From UBA7239 sp964509075 (GTDB lineage Bacteria > Pseudomonadota > Gammaproteobacteria > Pseudomonadales > UBA7239): a stretch of 64,000 bases of DNA. The stretch lies in contig CAZDWC010000007.1 of assembly GCA_964509075.1 (NCBI GenBank), positions 127,343 through 191,342 of the forward strand, given 5' to 3'. Position numbers and translations under genes: made by a program. Positions within the stretch are counted from its first letter, which is position 1, and each line of letters opens with the position of its first letter. The notes beneath the pieces are model-generated. The model did no database searches, was not told the origin of the DNA, and was given only the letters and a program-made list of their open reading frames with translations. Shown here piece by piece: positions 60,506-64,000 of this stretch.

Positions 60506-61900
60506 TTACTGGAACTGTGTGCGGGTAAAACTTTTATCCGCCTGCAGCGATTCATTCAGTTTTTTCAGATTGTCTTCCGACAGCACGCCCGCCACCTGCA
60601 TCAGGCGCATGGTGTCCAGCACATACTGGTAGCGTGCATTGGCATGCGCCAACTTGGCCTGGAAGAGAAACTGCTGGGCATTCAGCACATCGACGATATT
60701 GCGCGTGCCCACTTCATAGCCGGCCTGCGTGGCATCGAGTGCGCTCTGTGCCGAAACAATCGCCTGCTTCTGTGCTGCAACGCGCTGGATATCGGTGGTC
60801 ACCGCCAGTTGCAATGAGCGCGTCTGCTGTACGACGTTGCGGCGCGCGTTGTTGTCGGTTTCTTCGGCAGCCATTTGCTGGTCGTAGGCCTGACGGCGCA
60901 TGGCGCTGGTGCCGCCACCGCTGTACAACGGCACATGGAGATTCAGGGCCACGGTGTTGCCATCTTCGCCAGTGCTGTAATTGCCAGGGTGATAGCCGAG
61001 ATCGGTATCCGTTTCCTGGCGCTGCAGGCTGCCGGTCAACGTGGGCAGGTGCGCCGCCCGGCGCGCCTTGGCATTTTCACGCGCAGCGGTCACTGACAGT
61101 GCCGATGCCGCGAGAGACGGGTTGTTCTCCAGCGCCAGTTTTTCCCATTCCGCCTGCGCGGCCGGCTCCGGCATCTTGACCGGCAGCGAGTCTGCCAATG
61201 GCGCGACCGACTGCAGCGGCTGACCCGTCAATACCTGCACGGCTTCGAAGGCAATACCGATCTGACCCTGCGCATTCAGCGTGTTGACGCGGGCGCTGTC
61301 GAAACTCGCCTGGGATTCCTGTACGTCGGTGATGGCAATCAAGCCCACATTGAAACGCTGTTTGGTCTGCTCCAGCTGGCGCGCGATGGCCTCTTCCTGT
61401 GCCTTCGCGGTCTGGTAGGTGTCGAGCGCGCGCAGCACATTGACGTAGGCATCCGTCACGCGCACCAGCAAGTCCTGCTCGTTGGCGCGGTACTGGGAGT
61501 CAGCCTGCTGCGCCACCGCCTTGCCTTTCTTGTAATCGTACCAGGCCTCCATATTGATCAGGTTCTGGCCCAGTGTCAGGGTGTTTTGCTGCACATCGGT
61601 GTCCACACCGTCGCAGTCACCGCCCTTGAGCTGAACCGATTGGCACTCGAGACCACTTTTGTCGGATTCGGTTCTGGACAGCGTGCTGCCCAAGCTGACC
61701 TGCGGCAACAGGCGCGCCTTGTAGATATTGCCGGTTTCACGGTTGGCTGCCGCCGTGGCTGCCTGCGCTTTCAGTTGCGCATCGTTCTGGCGTGCGAGGC
61801 TGTACACATCCATCAGTGTCTCGGCTTGTGTCGTAACAGCAACAAGACTGCAGGCGACGGCCAGAGCAGAAAGACGGAACGAGCGCAGGGCTTGCAACAT
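60506..61900 (-). CDS. tolC: TolC family outer-membrane efflux protein
   Basis: A 464-residue outer-membrane channel. Signal peptide (cleavage near TQA-E), then two long helical repeats of the OEP family (LMDVYSLARQNDAQLKAQ, YDYKKGKAVAQQAD, VYVN-type turns, and VVQQTRSLQLAV, GYEVGTRNIVDVLNAQ). The GTRNIVDVLNAQ motif is typical of TolC itself. It forms the exit duct for tripartite pumps and type I secretion. It is divergent from thiD. Confidence 0.9.
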   Translation of the reverse strand: MLQALRSFRLSALAVACSLVAVTTQAETLMDVYSLARQNDAQLKAQAATAAANRETGNIYKARLLPQVSLGSTLSRTESDKSGLECQSVQLKGGDCDGVDTDVQQNTLTLGQNLINMEAWYDYKKGKAVAQQADSQYRANEQDLLVRVTDAYVNVLRALDTYQTAKAQEEAIARQLEQTKQRFNVGLIAITDVQESQASFDSARVNTLNAQGQIGIAFEAVQVLTGQPLQSVAPLADSLPVKMPEPAAQAEWEKLALENNPSLAASALSVTAARENAKARRAAHLPTLTGSLQRQETDTDLGYHPGNYSTGEDGNTVALNLHVPLYSGGGTSAMRRQAYDQQMAAEETDNNARRNVVQQTRSLQLAVTTDIQRVAAQKQAIVSAQSALDATQAGYEVGTRNIVDVLNAQQFLFQAKLAHANARYQYVLDTMRLMQVAGVLSEDNLKKLNESLQADKSFTRTQFQ

Positions 61901-62041
61901 GGAGAAACTCCGGAATCAACTTGTCATGAAAGTGCAGGCAGTCTAGCAAAATGGCCCGCTTGCCGTCGCGGCCCTCGCTAAGGGAATACCGCGAGGACGC
62001 AGCTGGACACTGCCATGCCCTGACCCTACACTGCCCGGATC

Positions 62042-62120
62042 GCTCGGGGTGTCGCCTGTTCATCATGGTGGCTGAGAAAAACCCGCAAACCTGATCCGGA
62101 TAATGCCGGCGTAGGAAAGC
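62042..62120 (+). promoter_or_regulatory. TPP riboswitch (thi box)
   Basis: Conserved TPP aptamer blocks are present in order: CTCGGGGTG, GGCTGAGAAA, ACCCG, AACCTGATCCGGATAATGCCGGCG and TAGGAA. The terminal bases GCT and AGC can close helix P1. The AGGA at 62113-62116 is also the ribosome site for thiD (ATG 62124), so ligand binding should block translation directly. Confidence 0.95.
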
Positions 62121-62123
62121 AGC

Positions 62124-62933
62124 ATGATTGCCTCTCCCCAACAAACCATTCGCGTGTTGTCCATCGCCGGCTCTGATACTAGCGGCGGTGCCGGCATACA
62201 GGCCGACATCAAGACCATCAGCGTCTGCGGTTGTTATGCGCTGACCGCGATAACCGCCATTACCGCGCAGGATCACAGCGGCGTGCGCGGCGTGTGGCCG
62301 GTGACAGCGACACAATTACACGAACAGATTGATGCGGCGCTGAGTTATGCGCCAGACGCCATCAAGATCGGCATGCTCGGCAATGCGCAGCTCGTCAATT
62401 GTGTGGCCGACATGCTCGAACGCTGTGCCGGCATTCCTGTCATCCTCGATCCGATTATTTTTTCCAGCAGTGGCCGCGCACTGCTTGATGAGGAAGGTGT
62501 GGACCTGCTGCGTGCACGGTTGTTGCCGCGCGCCACACTGATCACCCCCAACACGGCAGAAGCGCGCGAACTGTTCGGCAATGATTTTCTCAAGGTGGCA
62601 CAGCTGTGGTCACATAAAACCGGTGTCGCCGTGCTGATTACCGGCGGCGATACGGATAACGAACAATGCACCGATATTCTCATTCAGGGTGCACAACAAA
62701 AAACCTTCTGTTCGCCACACATCGAGACCCGTAACCAGCGTGGCACCGGTTGCACCTTGACGGCAGCCATTGCCAGCTTCATGGCGCAAGGTCTGATGCT
62801 TGAGGAATCCATTGAACACGCGCGCGGTTTTGTGCGGCGCGCACTGGCCGCAGCACAAGCCGACAAATGGCGGGGCAACGGCCCGCTGCAACACTTCCAC
62901 GAATTCGACATGCACCGCTTTCAGGAGCAGTAA
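62124..62933 (+). CDS. thiD: hydroxymethylpyrimidine/phosphomethylpyrimidine kinase
   Basis: Phosphorylates HMP and HMP-P in thiamine synthesis. The 269-residue ribokinase-like enzyme has SIAGSDTSGGAGIQADIKT at the start, and the anion-hole motif RGTGCTLTAAIA. It is controlled by the TPP riboswitch and sits just before thiC, so the pyrimidine branch is made from one transcript. Confidence 0.95.
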   Translation: MIASPQQTIRVLSIAGSDTSGGAGIQADIKTISVCGCYALTAITAITAQDHSGVRGVWPVTATQLHEQIDAALSYAPDAIKIGMLGNAQLVNCVADMLERCAGIPVILDPIIFSSSGRALLDEEGVDLLRARLLPRATLITPNTAEARELFGNDFLKVAQLWSHKTGVAVLITGGDTDNEQCTDILIQGAQQKTFCSPHIETRNQRGTGCTLTAAIASFMAQGLMLEESIEHARGFVRRALAAAQADKWRGNGPLQHFHEFDMHRFQEQ

Positions 62934-62936
62934 CAC

Positions 62937-64000
62937 ATGAGCACCCTTTCTCTGGAAAAAAACCTGTCCGATACCGCGCAGGTGGATTCGGCCTCGGTGG
63001 CGCCACTGCCCGGTTCGCGCAAGATTTATGTCGAAGGCAGCCGCCCGGATATCCGCGTGCCGATGCGTGAAATTTCGCTCACGGATACGCACACCGAAAA
63101 CGGCCCGGAAAAAAATGCCGCGATTCGCGTGTACGACACGTCCGGCCCCTACACGGATCCCGCCGTGAAAATTGACGTGCGCAAAGGCCTGCCCGATGTG
63201 CGCAGCGCGTGGATTCTGGAACGCAATGACACGGAATTGCTCGCCGGTTCCAGCTCCACCTACACCAACGAAAGGCTGGGTGACAGCAATCTAGCGCACC
63301 TGCGCTTTCGTCACTTGCGCGAACCGCGCCGCGCCAAAGTCGGCTGCAATGTCTCGCAAATGCATTACGCCAAAAAAGGCATCATCACGCCCGAGATGGA
63401 ATACATCGCCATCCGCGAAAACATGAAACGTGCGCAGCTGGCTGAAGCCGGCGTGCTGGATTACCAGCATGCCGGCAATTCTTTCGGCGCTGCCATCCCG
63501 CAAGAAATTACTCCGGAATTCGTGCGCGATGAAATCGCCCGTGGCCGCGCCATTATTCCTGCCAACATCAACCACGTCGAACTGGAGCCGATGATCATCG
63601 GCCGCAACTTCCTGGTGAAGATCAACGGCAATATCGGCAACTCCGCGCTGGGCTCATCTATTGAAGAAGAAGTGGCAAAACTGACCTGGGGTATACGCTG
63701 GGGTGCGGACACCATGATGGATTTGTCCACCGGTAAGAACATTCATGAAACGCGCGAGTGGATCATCCGCAATTCGCCAGTGCCGGTGGGCACGGTGCCG
63801 ATTTATCAGGCGCTGGAAAAAGTTGACGGCATCGCCGAAAACCTGACCTGGGAAATTTTCCGCGACACGCTGATCGAACAGGCAGAACAGGGCGTGGATT
63901 ACTTCACTATCCATGCCGGCGTCTTGCTGCGCTACGTACCACTCACTGCAAAACGCATGACCGGTATTGTTTCGCGCGGCGGTTCCATCATGGCCAAGTG
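62937..64000 (+). CDS. thiC: phosphomethylpyrimidine synthase, cut by the window end
   Basis: The radical SAM enzyme that makes HMP-P from AIR. About 354 of roughly 620 residues are inside the window; the C-terminal C-x2-C-x4-C cluster motif is beyond the edge. The visible part (PVGTVPIYQALEKVDG, DYFTIHAGVLLRY, GIVSRGGSIMAK) is strongly conserved in ThiC. It starts 3 bases after the thiD stop. Confidence 0.97.
   Translation, partial: MSTLSLEKNLSDTAQVDSASVAPLPGSRKIYVEGSRPDIRVPMREISLTDTHTENGPEKNAAIRVYDTSGPYTDPAVKIDVRKGLPDVRSAWILERNDTELLAGSSSTYTNERLGDSNLAHLRFRHLREPRRAKVGCNVSQMHYAKKGIITPEMEYIAIRENMKRAQLAEAGVLDYQHAGNSFGAAIPQEITPEFVRDEIARGRAIIPANINHVELEPMIIGRNFLVKINGNIGNSALGSSIEEEVAKLTWGIRWGADTMMDLSTGKNIHETREWIIRNSPVPVGTVPIYQALEKVDGIAENLTWEIFRDTLIEQAEQGVDYFTIHAGVLLRYVPLTAKRMTGIVSRGGSIMAK

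Overview
This is a 64 kb piece of a Gram-negative chromosome, most likely a gammaproteobacterium related to the Pseudomonadales/Cellvibrionales. The evidence is gene order and content: hemC-hemD-hemX-hemY, lysC-csrA followed by tRNA-Ser(GCU) and tRNA-Arg(ACG), rsmD divergent from ftsY-ftsE-ftsX, coq7, potABCD, and a TPP riboswitch before thiD-thiC. Coding density is high and most genes are moderately GC-rich. The family-level assignment is inference.

Layout. 0-11.2 kb: small membrane protein, PilZ protein, exported protein plus SGNH hydrolase pair, heme operon hemCDXY, FMN-binding protein plus D-Tyr-tRNA deacylase, S41 protease, DUF3530 protein, coq7. 11.3-15.2 kb: polyamine ABC operon potABCD. 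15.3-23.1 kb: an acyl-CoA catabolic block (acyl-CoA dehydrogenase, SDR, a fused HMG-CoA-synthase-like/DUF35 protein, an SCP-x type thiolase, crotonase, hotdog thioesterase) interrupted by a DUF4160/DUF2442 pair and a lipoprotein. 23.1-24.1 kb: two adjacent genes with internal deletions, cutA and a radical SAM/SPASM gene. 24.1-28 kb: chemoreceptor, a palindromic repeat, acetyl-CoA synthetase.

28-33 kb is an accessory region. It has an AT-rich Fic protein, an orphan BrnA-like antitoxin behind a perfect 16-bp palindrome, a duplicated leader with a shrunken copy of a small gene, and several exported or lipoproteins. 33-38.5 kb holds yqgE, glpE, a 2Fe-2S thioredoxin-like ferredoxin, a nitrilase-family amidase, a purple-acid-phosphatase-like secreted enzyme and an EEP-family hydrolase. 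38.6-41 kb is an npdG-cofE-cofD operon for coenzyme F420 metabolism, uncommon in this group. It is followed by an SGNH protein and a KstD-like flavoprotein. 43.7-48.3 kb carries two tandem genes for secreted delta-60-type repeat proteins. Both are preceded by nearly identical leaders in which a run of 15 G lies between the apparent -35 and -10 boxes, the layout of a phase-variable promoter.

48.4-64 kb is mostly housekeeping: lysC, csrA, two tRNAs, modABC (reverse strand), coaD, rsmD, ftsYEX, rapZ-HPr-ruvX, tolC, and thiD with a truncated thiC at the window edge.

The items most worth a second look are the twin poly-G promoters and their repeat proteins, the F420 operon, the catalytically degenerate HMG-CoA-synthase/DUF35 fusion coupled to an intact thiolase, the cluster of genes with internal deletions, the DUF4160/DUF2442 pair, and a C-terminal tail shared by three secreted proteins. 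All function calls rest on motifs read by eye; no database search was run.
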